A stretch of 36,234 nucleotides of DNA from Draconibacterium sp. (lineage in GTDB: Bacteria > Bacteroidota > Bacteroidia > Bacteroidales > Prolixibacteraceae). Under the pieces are notes generated by a model. That model did not search any database. It had not been told where the DNA came from and was given only the letters and a program-made list of their open reading frames with translations. The position numbers were made by a program, and so were the translations under genes. Below are positions 1 to 10,196 of the stretch, one piece after another. Within the stretch, counting starts at the first letter, position 1. Every line of letters begins with the position of its first letter. The stretch is from positions 1-36,234 of the forward strand of contig WOYV01000051.1 of NCBI GenBank assembly GCA_011620585.1, in the 5' to 3' direction.

Positions 1-1004
1 AGTTTATTCCATTCACCAGGCATATATGTTAAAGCGCCATTTATTCTATTTTGCAAGATTTGTTTATCTTCTTGTGTTACAGAACCATCACCATTAACAT
101 CGGCTCTGTCTAGAGTTCTATATTCAACGGGGTCATCTGAGTCTAGGTTTGGAACAATTTCTCCAGAGAGGATTTTTTCCAAAGTTGAGACATCTGAAGA
201 ATTTAGTGTGTTATTTCCATCAACATCTCCTGAACCATACCAGTTTAGAGTTGAATCGTTTGGTTGAACGAAGGGATTAATTGTATATTTGTAGGTTTGA
301 GGAATGTTCACTAAAAAGTTTATTGTTGTGTCTTTTGCATTTGTTTTTGTGTCTGTTGCTTTAACTTTTAATTCATAATTTCCATTTCCCAAATTGAAAT
401 TAGTTGAGCCTGTGGCATCAATTGGTGTTTCTGTTCCATTTAAAATGTATGAGGCTGAAGAGACTCCGCTTTCATCGGTTATATTCCATGCGAAGGGGAT
501 TTCTCCTGTTGAATATGTCTTGTTATCTTCTGGGGAAGTAAATGCGATTTTTGGAGGAGTTGTATCTGATGTTTCTTTATCGACTATGAAGCTGACTGTT
601 TCTTTGTCTTTGTTGCCAGATATGTCGTAGGCTTCTAATGCAAGTGTGTAGTTTCCGTTTGGTAAAACAAGAAATTTTGTTCCTGATTTTGAAAGAGATG
701 TTTTTTCTCCGCCATTAATTGTGTAATAAGCTTCTTTGAAATTCTCCTCTACTACTTTGTAATCTAAAGATATTTTGTTTGTGCTGTATATTTGTCCGTT
801 AGAAGGATTGTAGAGTTCTATTTGTGGATCTACTATGTCCACATCAGGAATTATGTCTGGTTTACATGATGGCATAACAGTTGCCAATGCAAAAGGCACT
901 GCGTAGAGTAAATTTTTTTTTGCTTCGCCAATGAAAGATTTAGTCTTATTCAATTTTGAGGTCTTTGGTTTCATAACAGATGAGTCTTTGGTTATTCGTT
1001 TCAT
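1..1004 (-). CDS. Exported dockerin-type protein with two Ig-like repeats (3' end outside window)
   Basis: The minus-strand frame stays open from an ATG at 1004 to the window edge, giving 334 residues with no stop. The first 47 residues are a lysine-rich n-region, a hydrophobic stretch and a cysteine (Cys47, preceded by MPS), which suggests an atypical lipoprotein signal. Met11 is an alternative start. Two similar Ig-like segments follow (about 53-145 and 150-238), each opening with an 'NG/DN..YST' turn and ending in 'GNY.L...A.D'. Residues about 268-334 hold a dockerin type I pair: GDVDGNNTLNSSD and ADVNGDGSVTQED, both calcium-loop patterns. Dockerins bind cohesins in extracellular complexes; no cohesin is visible here, so the role is unknown. 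Base composition is unlike the neighbours: sampled lines are 32-37% G+C against about 48% in pyrG, with AGA and ACA codons favoured. This suggests transfer or relaxed constraint. Confidence 0.85.
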   Translation of the reverse strand, partial: MKRITKDSSVMKPKTSKLNKTKSFIGEAKKNLLYAVPFALATVMPSCKPDIIPDVDIVDPQIELYNPSNGQIYSTNKISLDYKVVEENFKEAYYTINGGEKTSLSKSGTKFLVLPNGNYTLALEAYDISGNKDKETVSFIVDKETSDTTPPKIAFTSPEDNKTYSTGEIPFAWNITDESGVSSASYILNGTETPIDATGSTNFNLGNGNYELKVKATDTKTNAKDTTINFLVNIPQTYKYTINPFVQPNDSTLNWYGSGDVDGNNTLNSSDVSTLEKILSGEIVPNLDSDDPVEYRTLDRADVNGDGSVTQEDKQILQNRINGALTYMPGEWNK

Positions 1005-1376
1005 TGTATATTGCAAGACGCAAGTGGTTTATCATACTAAGCCATAAGGTACGAGAAATGCATTACATTTATTTCTCTTATCTCGTTAATTTGTTAAAAT
1101 GCTGTTTTTCTGAATCATTTTCGTTTATAAGTCCTTCGGTTGTCGGATGAACGCTTACCAACACTTATATAAATCAACTGTTTTTTATCGAAATCATGGG
1201 GTGGCAGAATCTCTCGCTGCTGATCGTCCCGGGTGTCACCACATTAAGCGCCACTAAGGTAATAAATTGTGGAAATTGTGTTTGTGTAATGCTGATGTTT
1301 TTTGGAAGGGACGGAAGCGGGAAGATTGAAGCAGGAAGTGGGATGCTGGATGCTGGATATTCGATGCTCTAAAAAC

Positions 1377-1406
1377 AGATTCCTCCTCGTTCCTCGTCGG
1401 AATGAC
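1377..1406 (-). repeat. Dispersed repeat copy 1 (GTCATTCCGA type)
   Basis: Read on the minus strand this 30-mer starts GTCATTCCGACGAGGAACGA and ends GGAATCT. It shares the opening GTCATNNCGA and the closing GGA/AATCT layout with three neighbours within 370 bp. Repeats of this style are scattered in intergenic DNA of many bacteria. Their function is unknown. Confidence 0.6.
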
Positions 1407-1491
1407 AATATTAATAAGTAATCCTTGCGGCGCATCATGATAAGTGATCTAAATAAAAAACAATATTGCGCCGCCAAACACTACAAGAAAT

Positions 1492-1526
1492 GTCATCCCG
1501 ATCCCGAGGATTCGGGAGAGGGATCT
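1492..1526 (+). repeat. Dispersed repeat copy 2 (GTCATCCCGA type)
   Basis: Starts GTCATCCCGATCCCGAGGAT and ends GGGATCT. It contains a small hairpin, CCCGA-ggat-TCGGG, nested in a longer ATCCC...GGGAT pairing. Its ends match the other copies in the cluster. Confidence 0.55.
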
Positions 1527-1584
1527 CATGAAAGAACAAGTTACGAACTGTGACTGAACACTCGCGGCTTGAAGCTTTTGTGGG

Positions 1585-1617
1585 GATTGCTTCGGTCGTA
1601 AACTTCCTCGCAAGGAC
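1585..1617 (-). repeat. Dispersed repeat copy 3 (GTCCTTGCGA...GAAGCAATC)
   Basis: On the minus strand it begins GTCCTTGCGAGGAAG and ends GACCGAAGCAATC. It pairs with copy 4, which has the same two ends in the opposite orientation about 100 bp away. The two could fold together or be boundaries of a decayed mobile unit. Confidence 0.6.
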
Positions 1618-1712
1618 ATTAAAATGGAAAATATACAAGGTCGCGGACAAGCACAAACCGGTCTCAAGATATGATATTCGATTGTCCGCCAACCGATCCT
1701 GTAATAAGGCCC

Positions 1713-1747
1713 GTCATTGCGAACCAACGCAGGAGGTGAAGCAATCT
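1713..1747 (+). repeat. Dispersed repeat copy 4 (GTCATTGCGA...GAAGCAATCT)
   Basis: Begins GTCATTGCGAACCAACG and ends GGTGAAGCAATCT. It is an inverted partner of the copy at 1585-1617. The element type TTGCGA...GAAGCAATCT is a familiar intergenic repeat in many bacterial genomes. Confidence 0.65.
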
Positions 1748-1838
1748 TATACTTGTTACTTGACAATGGATACTTGAGGTTCATAGCCCAAAGCTTGTAG
1801 CTGATACTATTCATCCCCCTGGAAACTGCGTTTCCTTT

Positions 1839-1856
1839 CCCCCTTTAAAAAGGGGG
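1839..1856. repeat. Perfect hairpin CCCCCTTT-AA-AAAGGGGG
   Basis: Eight-base-pair perfect arms flank two A residues. It lies 57 bp past the stop of the minus-strand M49-like gene. No U-run follows on either strand, so I call it a dispersed hairpin repeat and not a terminator. Confidence 0.55.
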
Positions 1857-1912
1857 ACGAGCCAGATGTGGCCGAAGCTTGTAGCTTGCAGCTTGGGTCT
1901 CGTAGCTGAAAG

Positions 1913-3565
1913 CTACAAACCCAGCACTTCAGGCCCCTGTTCAAAAACAATATCGCGTGGAATACCGGCTTCACCAATTCTGTCCAGGTCGTTTTGAAGC
2001 GCTTCGCGGATAAATCCCTTTTCGTCGAGTTCTTTCTGTGCAGCAGCATAATCGCCGTTGCCCTGAATTACGAGGATATGTTCGGCCAGGCCAAGCATTG
2101 CAGCTTTCATTTTTTCGAAATCAACACGGTAGGTTCCGCTAGCTTCGTCGCGGGTAAAAGCGCCTGCTTCCTCGAAATAGTAAAAGCGCATCATGTTGGC
2201 TTTTCCGTGGGCGCTGGCGGCTCCAAAACGCACCGAGCGGAAGATTCCGGCCATAAAAGTCACGAAGTTGTCCATCATGTCTTTTTCACCCATCTCCCCC
2301 ATCTCGTTCAACTGGTAAACGCACCACAAGCCCAGAATATCGGCTTTTCCTTCTTCCATCGAAGTGTAATTATCTTTTAAGGCTTCGCGTACAGTCGAGC
2401 TTTTATCCACTGTGTTTCCAAGTCCGAGTCCGTGGGCGACTTCGTGGAACATCGTATTTTCAAAAAAAGCATCGAATTTAACGTGTGAGCGCTGGTCTTC
2501 GGCAATCAGCAAACCGGCAATCGGAACCAGAATTTTATCAAATTTTGCCTGCATCGAATTCTTAAGCTGCAATTTACGGCTTCCTTTGGTTTCGCGCACT
2601 TTCTCGTCGTTCGGAAGATTGATGGCAATGGTTTTGCTCCCGGCATTGCAGTCGCCTGCGTAGTAAACGGCGTCGTACACATTCATGTCCGAATCGAGGC
2701 CCGGAGTTTCGTCCTTGTATTTTTGTTCACAAGGCAGTGCCTTTTGCAAACCCGGCAACAGTGCAGCATATTTTTCGAGTTTGCTGCTCCAGTCTTTGTC
2801 TTTAATCAGGATAAATGATTCGTGCGCGGCTTTGTATCCAAAGAGCTGATCTTCGTAGTTTTCGATCGGGCCAATAATAAAATCGATGGTGTTGTTTTTC
2901 ATGGCCATCCAGGCCACATCGCTGTCGTAATAATCATCGCTCAGCAAGGCTTCGGCCCGTTTTTCGAGGTAGGTTTTAAAACCGGGGTCTTCGGCCAGTT
3001 GTGCTGCTTTTTTTAACAATGCCGCAGCCTTCTCAACTTGTTTGCCAAATGCGACGTGATAAGGCACCGATTTCAAAGCGCCGTCTTCGCCCCTTCTGAC
3101 CAAGGTGTACAGACTGGTTTTTGAATCATCACTCCAATTTTCGAATTCTTCCCGGGTCATATCAACCGGGTAGAAATTTGCTCCTGCAGGTTTGGCTCCG
3201 TAGCCGGGTAAAAAGGGTTCGTTGTTGTTTAACCGCTCCCACGGGCCATAGTTTATCTGGATAAACTTCCGGGTGTAAGCATCCCAGTCTTTTCCCAAAA
3301 GCTCCTCTTTGTCGCCAAAAGCTTCCATCCAGTATATATCTTCCATCAATTTAGCTGCCTCAAAAAGCAAGGGAAGTATTTGTCTTTCCTTTTCTGTTAA
3401 CACGCTTAAATCGGTGGTGAGTTTGAATGAAGCAAACTCATCCGCCTTTTGTTTTATTTCTTCCTTTACATCCATTTTCTTGTCTTCATTTGATTCTTTT
3501 GTTGTTCTGTTTGCACAAGCAAACGCCAGCACCGAAGCCAGTATCAGAACTAAAACCTTTTTCAT
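1913..3565 (-). CDS. Dipeptidyl peptidase III-like (M49-type) zinc hydrolase, lipoprotein
   Basis: Encodes 550 residues. The N-terminus is a lipoprotein signal: two lysines, a hydrophobic core and Cys17 in the context LAFAC, so the mature protein is probably anchored to a membrane. The putative zinc site is HEVAH at 374-378, with the third ligand and partner acid in the MEEGKADILG stretch (Glu404/Glu405). This HExxH plus EExxxAD layout is that of the M49 dipeptidyl peptidase III group, although classical members carry a longer HExxxGH motif; the shorter form marks a divergent branch. Probable activity is metal-dependent peptide hydrolysis; the substrate is unknown. The frame extends 27 nt upstream to a TTG, but the ATG at 3565 starts directly before the signal peptide and is preferred. 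It stands alone, downstream of a broken receptor gene on the same strand. Confidence 0.8.
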   Translation of the reverse strand: MKKVLVLILASVLAFACANRTTKESNEDKKMDVKEEIKQKADEFASFKLTTDLSVLTEKERQILPLLFEAAKLMEDIYWMEAFGDKEELLGKDWDAYTRKFIQINYGPWERLNNNEPFLPGYGAKPAGANFYPVDMTREEFENWSDDSKTSLYTLVRRGEDGALKSVPYHVAFGKQVEKAAALLKKAAQLAEDPGFKTYLEKRAEALLSDDYYDSDVAWMAMKNNTIDFIIGPIENYEDQLFGYKAAHESFILIKDKDWSSKLEKYAALLPGLQKALPCEQKYKDETPGLDSDMNVYDAVYYAGDCNAGSKTIAINLPNDEKVRETKGSRKLQLKNSMQAKFDKILVPIAGLLIAEDQRSHVKFDAFFENTMFHEVAHGLGLGNTVDKSSTVREALKDNYTSMEEGKADILGLWCVYQLNEMGEMGEKDMMDNFVTFMAGIFRSVRFGAASAHGKANMMRFYYFEEAGAFTRDEASGTYRVDFEKMKAAMLGLAEHILVIQGNGDYAAAQKELDEKGFIREALQNDLDRIGEAGIPRDIVFEQGPEVLGL

Positions 3566-3654
3566 AGCGAATAGTTTATTAATTTTTGTCAAAACTAAGA
3601 AATACCTGGCGAAAAAAGGATGGAAAAATTCAGGTTTTGAATGCCTCAGCCTGA

Positions 3655-4930
3655 TTAACGGTGCGAACCCATTTTGACTTCGATTCCTCCCTTGTTCTCC
3701 CCAAATTTATTTAAACGGTAAGTAAACGAAAGCATCACAAAACGCCCGATGCTGTTCGACCGGATCTCGCGGAGATAGTTTAACTCACCAAAACGTTTTA
3801 CAATCTGGTTCTGGTTTAGTAAATCGAAGCCTTATAAAGTGAGCGTTCCGCGTTTATTTTTGAGGAAATAGTGGTTGATTTGCGCACCCAGCAAAGGAAT
3901 GCTCAACGATTCGCCAAAACTTTTGTCGGAATAATTGGTTAGATCCGAACTCACTTCAAAATCCCACGAATCGTTAGGCGTAAAACGCAGTTCGCCAAGC
4001 CACGAGGCATTAAAATAATCGTTGTTCATATCGCTCTGAACCGAATACGCGAATTGGTGAGCGTAACTTCCACGCCGGTGTTCACATCCCATTTTTCCTT
4101 TTTCCGGTTGTCGATACTAAACGAAAAGCGGTGCCCCAGGTTGGTATATTCGTTTTCAACTCTGTTAATCAGGTTGAGGCCTTTGTTCCAGCTCTCGTCG
4201 AGGTTTAAATGGATTTTCACGTCCAGCCGGCGAAGCGGGGTCGAAAAGTCGATATTGCCGTTTACAATCACCTCTTTATCAAAGTTGTCGAGGGTATTAA
4301 TCATGATCAGGTTGTTATCGACGGTTCGCACCGAGTTGATTTTATCTTTCACATAGGTTCCTGATACATTCGCCACCAGGGAAGTAAACGAAAACTGATC
4401 GAACAAAATATAATGCGCGTTAAACTGGTGCGAAATTTCGGGCTTCAAATCCGGGTTTCCGTGGTAGACCGACAATGGATTGATATTGTTGACCACCGGC
4501 AAAAGCTGTGTAACTCCGGGCACATTAACATCGGTATTATAGAAGAGCATCAAACGGCGACCGGTCTGAAACTGGTATTCGTACCAAAGCGATGGCAGCC
4601 AGTATAGAAAGTTGGATGGCGAAGAAAGTGCATTGTTTAGTGTGTTATCCATTTCCCCGATTTCCATTTGCATGGCCAGCGAAAGGGTACTTTTTTCGCC
4701 CGTGCGTTTGATTCCCAGCTTTGGCTTCAAATATTCGTATTCTTTGCTGAAATTATCTTTCGAAGTAATAAACTGCTTGTCGTTCAGCGTTGGATTGTCG
4801 CCCTGTGTCCGTGTTAAATCTTCCGAATTTCGTCAGGCAACAATTTCGGGACTTATTCCATTCTCGTTTTTTTGTTTGCGATAAAAACACCTTACTTCAA
4901 GATCAAATACTGTTAAAGCTTTGTTAAAAT
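3655..4930 (-). pseudogene. Decayed outer-membrane beta-barrel / TonB-dependent receptor-family protein (C-terminal part)
   Basis: The conceptual product matches the C-terminal barrel of the large Bacteroidota receptor-like family (OMP_b-brl_3 type): 'FLYWLPSLWYEYQF', 'NPDLKPEISHQFNAHY', and a terminal 'FDLLNQNQ...SIGRFVMLSFTYRLNKFG'. It is broken in several ways. The main frame runs from 4730 to 4026, then continues in another frame after a frameshift near 4050-4060. That second frame hits an in-frame TAA at 3834-3832, inside the usually invariant 'TL(K)GFDLLNQNQ' segment, and then reads on to a natural stop at 3657-3655. Upstream, a TGA at 4835-4833 interrupts the frame, and the N-terminal regulatory, plug and early barrel regions are missing. 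Sequencing error could explain one lesion but not the whole set. Confidence 0.85.
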
Positions 4931-4999
4931 GTACTTTTCAAAGGGTTAAACTTGCCATAAAAGCTGACATCTCCCCTCGCCAGTGGAGAAAAAGCGGAA

Positions 5000-5020
5000 C
5001 CCCGCGGCTTTGTCGCGGGG
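5000..5020. repeat. G+C-rich hairpin CCCCGCG-N7-CGCGGGG
   Basis: Perfect seven-base arms with loop GCTTTGT. It is flanked by AAGCGGAA on the left and AATTCTTCAGG on the right. It contrasts sharply with the A+T-rich surroundings and looks like a dispersed intergenic element. No U-run follows it on either strand, so termination is unlikely. Confidence 0.5.
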
Positions 5021-5202
5021 AATTCTTCAGGTTAAAATACTTACTTTTTAAACAGCTGAAAAGTTTTTGGAAAAGTTTGTCTTTGCAAAGTACGAAACTT
5101 AATTTTTGAACATAAGCGAACAATATTCGGCTAAAAAAGTTAATAATGCAGTTTGTTCGACTTGAACAAAAGAATTTTTAATTAGTTTTATTTAAACTCA
5201 AT

Positions 5203-5210
5203 TAACTTTG
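5203..5210 (+). promoter_or_regulatory. fabI promoter -7 box TAACTTTG
   Basis: Exact match to the Bacteroidota -7 consensus TAnnTTTG, 29 bp before the fabI ATG. It predicts a start site near 5217 and a leader of about 23 nt. No clear TTTG -33 element is visible at normal spacing. Confidence 0.6.
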
Positions 5211-5239
5211 ACGGCTGACAAATTCATAAAAATAAATAA

Positions 5240-6118
5240 ATGAGCCATAATTTATTAAAAGGGAAAAGAGGAATCATTTTTGGGGCCTTGAATCCCGATT
5301 CTATTGCCTGGAAAGTGGCAGAGAAAGCACACGAAGCAGGCGCTACCTTAACATTAACCAATACTCCGGTTGCGGTTCGAATGGGTGAAACAAACGGACT
5401 GGCAGAAAAACTGAATACCATCGTAATTGCTGCCGATGCCACAAATGTGGAAGACCTGAACAATCTTTTCCTGAAATCGATGGAATACCTTGGTGGCAAA
5501 ATCGACTTTGTGTTGCACTCGATTGGTATGTCGCCCAACGTGAGAAAAGAACGCCACTACAGCGACCTCGACTATAATTATCTCGATAAAACGCTTGATG
5601 TATCCGCTATCTCGTTTCACAAAGTGATGCAGACAGCCCGGAAACTGGATGCCATTAACGAATGGGGTTCGGTTGTTGCACTTTCGTATGTTGCTGCCCA
5701 GCGTACTTTTTATGGTTATAACGATATGGCTGACGCAAAAGCGCTGCTTGAATCGTTTGCGCGCAGTTTCGGGTATATTTATGGCCGCGAACGCCATGTA
5801 CGGGTAAATACCATTTCGCAGTCGCCAACCATTACCACTGCGGGAAACGGCGTGAAAGGCTTTGACCGTTTGCTCGACTTTGCCGAGCGGATGTCACCAC
5901 TGGGTAATGCAACCGCCGAAGAATGTGCAGATTATACCATCACCCTGTTTTCAGACTTAACCCGTAAAGTTACCATGCAGAACCTGTTCCACGATGGTGG
6001 GTTCTCGAACATGGGTATGAGTTTGCAGGCGCTGCAGCAATACGAAAAAGGACTTCATAAAGATTGTAATTGCGGCGATGAAATTCCTGCCGACGGTGAA
6101 GAACATTTATACGATTAA
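5240..6118 (+). CDS. fabI: Enoyl-[acyl-carrier-protein] reductase (NADH), FabI type
   Basis: 292-residue short-chain dehydrogenase that reduces the trans-2-enoyl-ACP double bond in the last step of each fatty-acid elongation cycle, in the cytoplasm. The nucleotide-binding N-terminus reads GIIFGALNPDSIAW (11-24), and the substrate side has LHSIGMSPN (92-100). The FabI catalytic pair is present: Tyr160 and Lys167 in GYNDMADAK (Y-x6-K), with Tyr150 in LSYVAAQR at the position of the first conserved tyrosine. It is about 30 residues longer than the enterobacterial enzyme. The extra C-terminus is acidic and includes CNCGDE (276-281), of unknown purpose. It is transcribed alone, diverging from the receptor relic and converging on yidC. 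A FabK-like gene in the same window (32518-31568) may duplicate its function. Confidence 0.95.
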   Translation: MSHNLLKGKRGIIFGALNPDSIAWKVAEKAHEAGATLTLTNTPVAVRMGETNGLAEKLNTIVIAADATNVEDLNNLFLKSMEYLGGKIDFVLHSIGMSPNVRKERHYSDLDYNYLDKTLDVSAISFHKVMQTARKLDAINEWGSVVALSYVAAQRTFYGYNDMADAKALLESFARSFGYIYGRERHVRVNTISQSPTITTAGNGVKGFDRLLDFAERMSPLGNATAEECADYTITLFSDLTRKVTMQNLFHDGGFSNMGMSLQALQQYEKGLHKDCNCGDEIPADGEEHLYD

Positions 6119-6124
6119 CTTTTT

Positions 6125-6161
6125 TTCAAAAAAAACAGTGGTAAAATCAATTACCACTGTT
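6125..6161 (-). terminator. Intrinsic terminator of pyrG-yidC, shared with fabI
   Basis: Perfect 11-bp stem AACAGTGGTAA (6134-6144) / TTACCACTGTT (6151-6161) with a six-base loop. On the minus strand it is followed by a run of eight T, 23 nt past the yidC stop. The plus strand lacks a T-run after the stem, so it should work mainly for yidC. It may also protect the 3' end of fabI mRNA. Confidence 0.85.
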
Positions 6162-6183
6162 CCCTGATATCGAAATCAATTCT

Positions 6184-8127
6184 TTATTTCTTTTTTCGTT
6201 GAACGCCTTGCTGTTGTTTAGCCATGTCTTCCAAGCGCTTTTGGAACCCCGATTTCTTTACCGGTTTCTTTTTGTTGGCTTGCAACTGCGCATGGATTTT
6301 ATCCTCGTCGACAAAATTACGGATCAGGTAGGTCTGTCCAATGGTAATCATATTGGCAAGCAGGTAATAATAACTTAAACCCGATGGGTAGCTGTTTAGC
6401 AGGAAGAAGAACACTATTGGCATAATATACATCATGGTTTTCATCCCCGGCATTCCCTGCGAACTTGCCGCAGATTGACTCAGATTAGTAGAAATAATGG
6501 TTGTAACGGTCATTAAGATCGTAAACAAACTCAAGTGATTTCCCATAAAATTGCTGATAAGCGGAATGTTAAAATTCCAGCTAATGATTGAATCATAAGT
6601 GGAAAGGTCGTGTGCCCACAGAAAACTTTGGCCACGCAACTCGATCGATGTTGGAAAGAAAAAGAACATCGCAAACAAAATTGGCATTTGAAGCAGCATT
6701 GGTAAACAACCTCCCATCGGATTTACACCGGCCTTTTTATAAAGCGCCATGGTTGCTTGTTGTTTTTCCACCGTTTTATCACCAAACTTCGTGTTGATCT
6801 CGTCGATCTCGGGTTTTAATACCCTCATTTTTGCCTGCGAAATGTACGATTTGTACGTGAACGGGAATAAGATCATTTTGATCAGAACCGTCAAAATGAG
6901 GATAATGATCCCGAAATTGGAGATATATCTGCTTAAAAAGTTAAATACGGGTATAATCAGCCATTTGTTCACCGGGCGGACAATGGCATAACCCAGATCA
7001 ACCTGGCGTTCCATGTCCAGCCCGTATTGTTTTAAGGTTTGATAGTGGTTCGGGCCAAAAAAGAATTGCATCCCCACGTTTTCGTCGGCTGAACCGTTAT
7101 ATGGAATGGCGATGTCTGCCCTGAAATTTCCAAGATATTCCTGATTGTTTTCGTACTCAAATTTCTCTTGTTTTACCATAGCATTCGGGAACGATTCTTC
7201 CGAAATGATGGTCGTACTAAAAAATAACTGTTTGAAACCGATCCATTTTAACTTGGTGGTTAGATCTTTTTCGTCCGATTTAGTCTTGCTGAGGTTATCC
7301 ACCTCGTCTTCAAAGAACTTATAGGTAATGTTGGTGTAGCGGTCTTCGCCAAAGCGCGAATAGCGTTCCTGCCGGGGTACATCGTAGCCCATCGCAAAGT
7401 TCATGTACGATTGGTTGGATGCAATATAATCATTCATCCCCTTCATGTGGATGTCGAAATCGACCAGGTATGAGTTGTGTGACAGCGTATATACATACTC
7501 GATGTATTTGCCCGGTTCGGGTTCTAACCGGAAGGTTACCGATTCTGTTCCGCCAGGGTTTTCCTTGTTAACTTTCATACGGCCTTCGTCGCCTTTTTTT
7601 ACCGGTGGCCCTGTTACTGTCACATTCTTTTGTCCGCCGACCTGCTTAAAGAATAGTTTTTCGGTTTCGATGGGTCGGTTACGCGAAAAGAAATTTAGTC
7701 CAAACAAGGTTTCTTCGCCACTAAAAAGAATCACAGCAGTAGAATCATAACGCTGATAGTCTTTTAACTGAACCGAATATATTCGTCCTCCCAGGTTGGA
7801 GAAGGTAATTTTCATCCGGTCGTTTTCGAGAGTCGAGAACTCTTCTTCACCCATGGCATTGGCTCCAAAAGCGCCAAACTCGTCGGCTTTTGCTTTTTCA
7901 ATTTCTTTCTGTGTTGTAGAATCCCCCGATGCAAAAGCACTGTTCTGGGCTTCCTGTTCGGCCAGTATTCTTTGCTGTTCAAGCGCTCTTTGCTGTTCAA
8001 CTAGCGCTATGGAATCGCGTCTGGTCTTTGCTGCTTCAATTTCTTCTTTCGAAGGCTGGTTTAAATAAGAAAATACAACCAGAATCAGAAAGATGATTAC
8101 GATTCCGTAAATCGATTTTTTATCCAT
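6184..8127 (-). CDS. yidC: Membrane protein insertase YidC
   Basis: 647 residues; inserts proteins into the inner membrane alone or with SecYEG. An N-terminal membrane anchor (about 5-22) is followed by a glutamine-rich coiled stretch (about 40-65) and a large periplasmic beta domain (about 95-365), as in Gram-negative YidC. The conserved insertase core has helices near 390-425, 473-492, 530-550 and 566-602, with GGCLPMLLQMPILFAMF at 472-488. The basic C-terminal tail (KKPVKK...QRKKK) resembles ribosome-contacting tails. The groove arginine of enterobacterial YidC is replaced by Lys417 (TVLIKMILFPF), which keeps the charge. It lies 8 bp downstream of pyrG and is probably cotranscribed with it, ending at the hairpin 6161-6125. 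Confidence 0.97.
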   Translation of the reverse strand: MDKKSIYGIVIIFLILVVFSYLNQPSKEEIEAAKTRRDSIALVEQQRALEQQRILAEQEAQNSAFASGDSTTQKEIEKAKADEFGAFGANAMGEEEFSTLENDRMKITFSNLGGRIYSVQLKDYQRYDSTAVILFSGEETLFGLNFFSRNRPIETEKLFFKQVGGQKNVTVTGPPVKKGDEGRMKVNKENPGGTESVTFRLEPEPGKYIEYVYTLSHNSYLVDFDIHMKGMNDYIASNQSYMNFAMGYDVPRQERYSRFGEDRYTNITYKFFEDEVDNLSKTKSDEKDLTTKLKWIGFKQLFFSTTIISEESFPNAMVKQEKFEYENNQEYLGNFRADIAIPYNGSADENVGMQFFFGPNHYQTLKQYGLDMERQVDLGYAIVRPVNKWLIIPVFNFLSRYISNFGIIILILTVLIKMILFPFTYKSYISQAKMRVLKPEIDEINTKFGDKTVEKQQATMALYKKAGVNPMGGCLPMLLQMPILFAMFFFFPTSIELRGQSFLWAHDLSTYDSIISWNFNIPLISNFMGNHLSLFTILMTVTTIISTNLSQSAASSQGMPGMKTMMYIMPIVFFFLLNSYPSGLSYYYLLANMITIGQTYLIRNFVDEDKIHAQLQANKKKPVKKSGFQKRLEDMAKQQQGVQRKKK

Positions 8128-8135
8128 GTTTATTT

Positions 8136-10140
<2,005 letters not shown>

Positions 10141-10172
10141 AAAAAAAAGCCACTCACCTTTCGGTGAATGGC
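10141..10172 (-). terminator. Intrinsic terminator of the E2-E1-flavodoxin operon
   Basis: On the minus strand, GCCATTCACC pairs with GGTGAGTGGC around a GAAA tetraloop (one G-U pair). A run of eight T follows directly. It starts 25 nt past the flavodoxin stop. Confidence 0.9.
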
Positions 10173-10196
10173 CCCGCTATTGCAAATAGAAAAATC

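Larger units (their letters stand above)
1005..1912. other. Gene-free stretch with dispersed repeats
   Basis: I find no convincing gene in this 908-bp gap; the short open frames overlap each other on both strands and have no family-like features. An inverted repeat GAGAAAT/ATTTCTC (1053-1077, 11-nt loop) lies about 50 bp upstream of the dockerin gene start. From 1377 to 1747 there are four related degenerate repeats beginning GTC(A/C)T, listed separately. Simple iterations of GGATGCT (about 1341-1374) and AGCTTGTAGCTTGCAGCTT (about 1877-1895) follow the same junk-like pattern. Confidence 0.7.
4931..5239. other. Intergenic region between receptor relic and fabI
   Basis: No gene seen. It contains the G+C-rich hairpin at 5000-5020 and, near its right end, the fabI promoter box. 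The rest is A+T-rich and featureless to my reading. Confidence 0.6.

Noticed and set aside
1244-1814. Three overlapping minus-strand open frames of 77-121 codons
   Set aside because: They overlap each other in different frames, run through the dispersed repeats and show no domain, signal or composition typical of genes here.
1839-1856. Terminator for the M49-like gene
   Set aside because: The stem is strong but there is no T-run on the minus strand after it.
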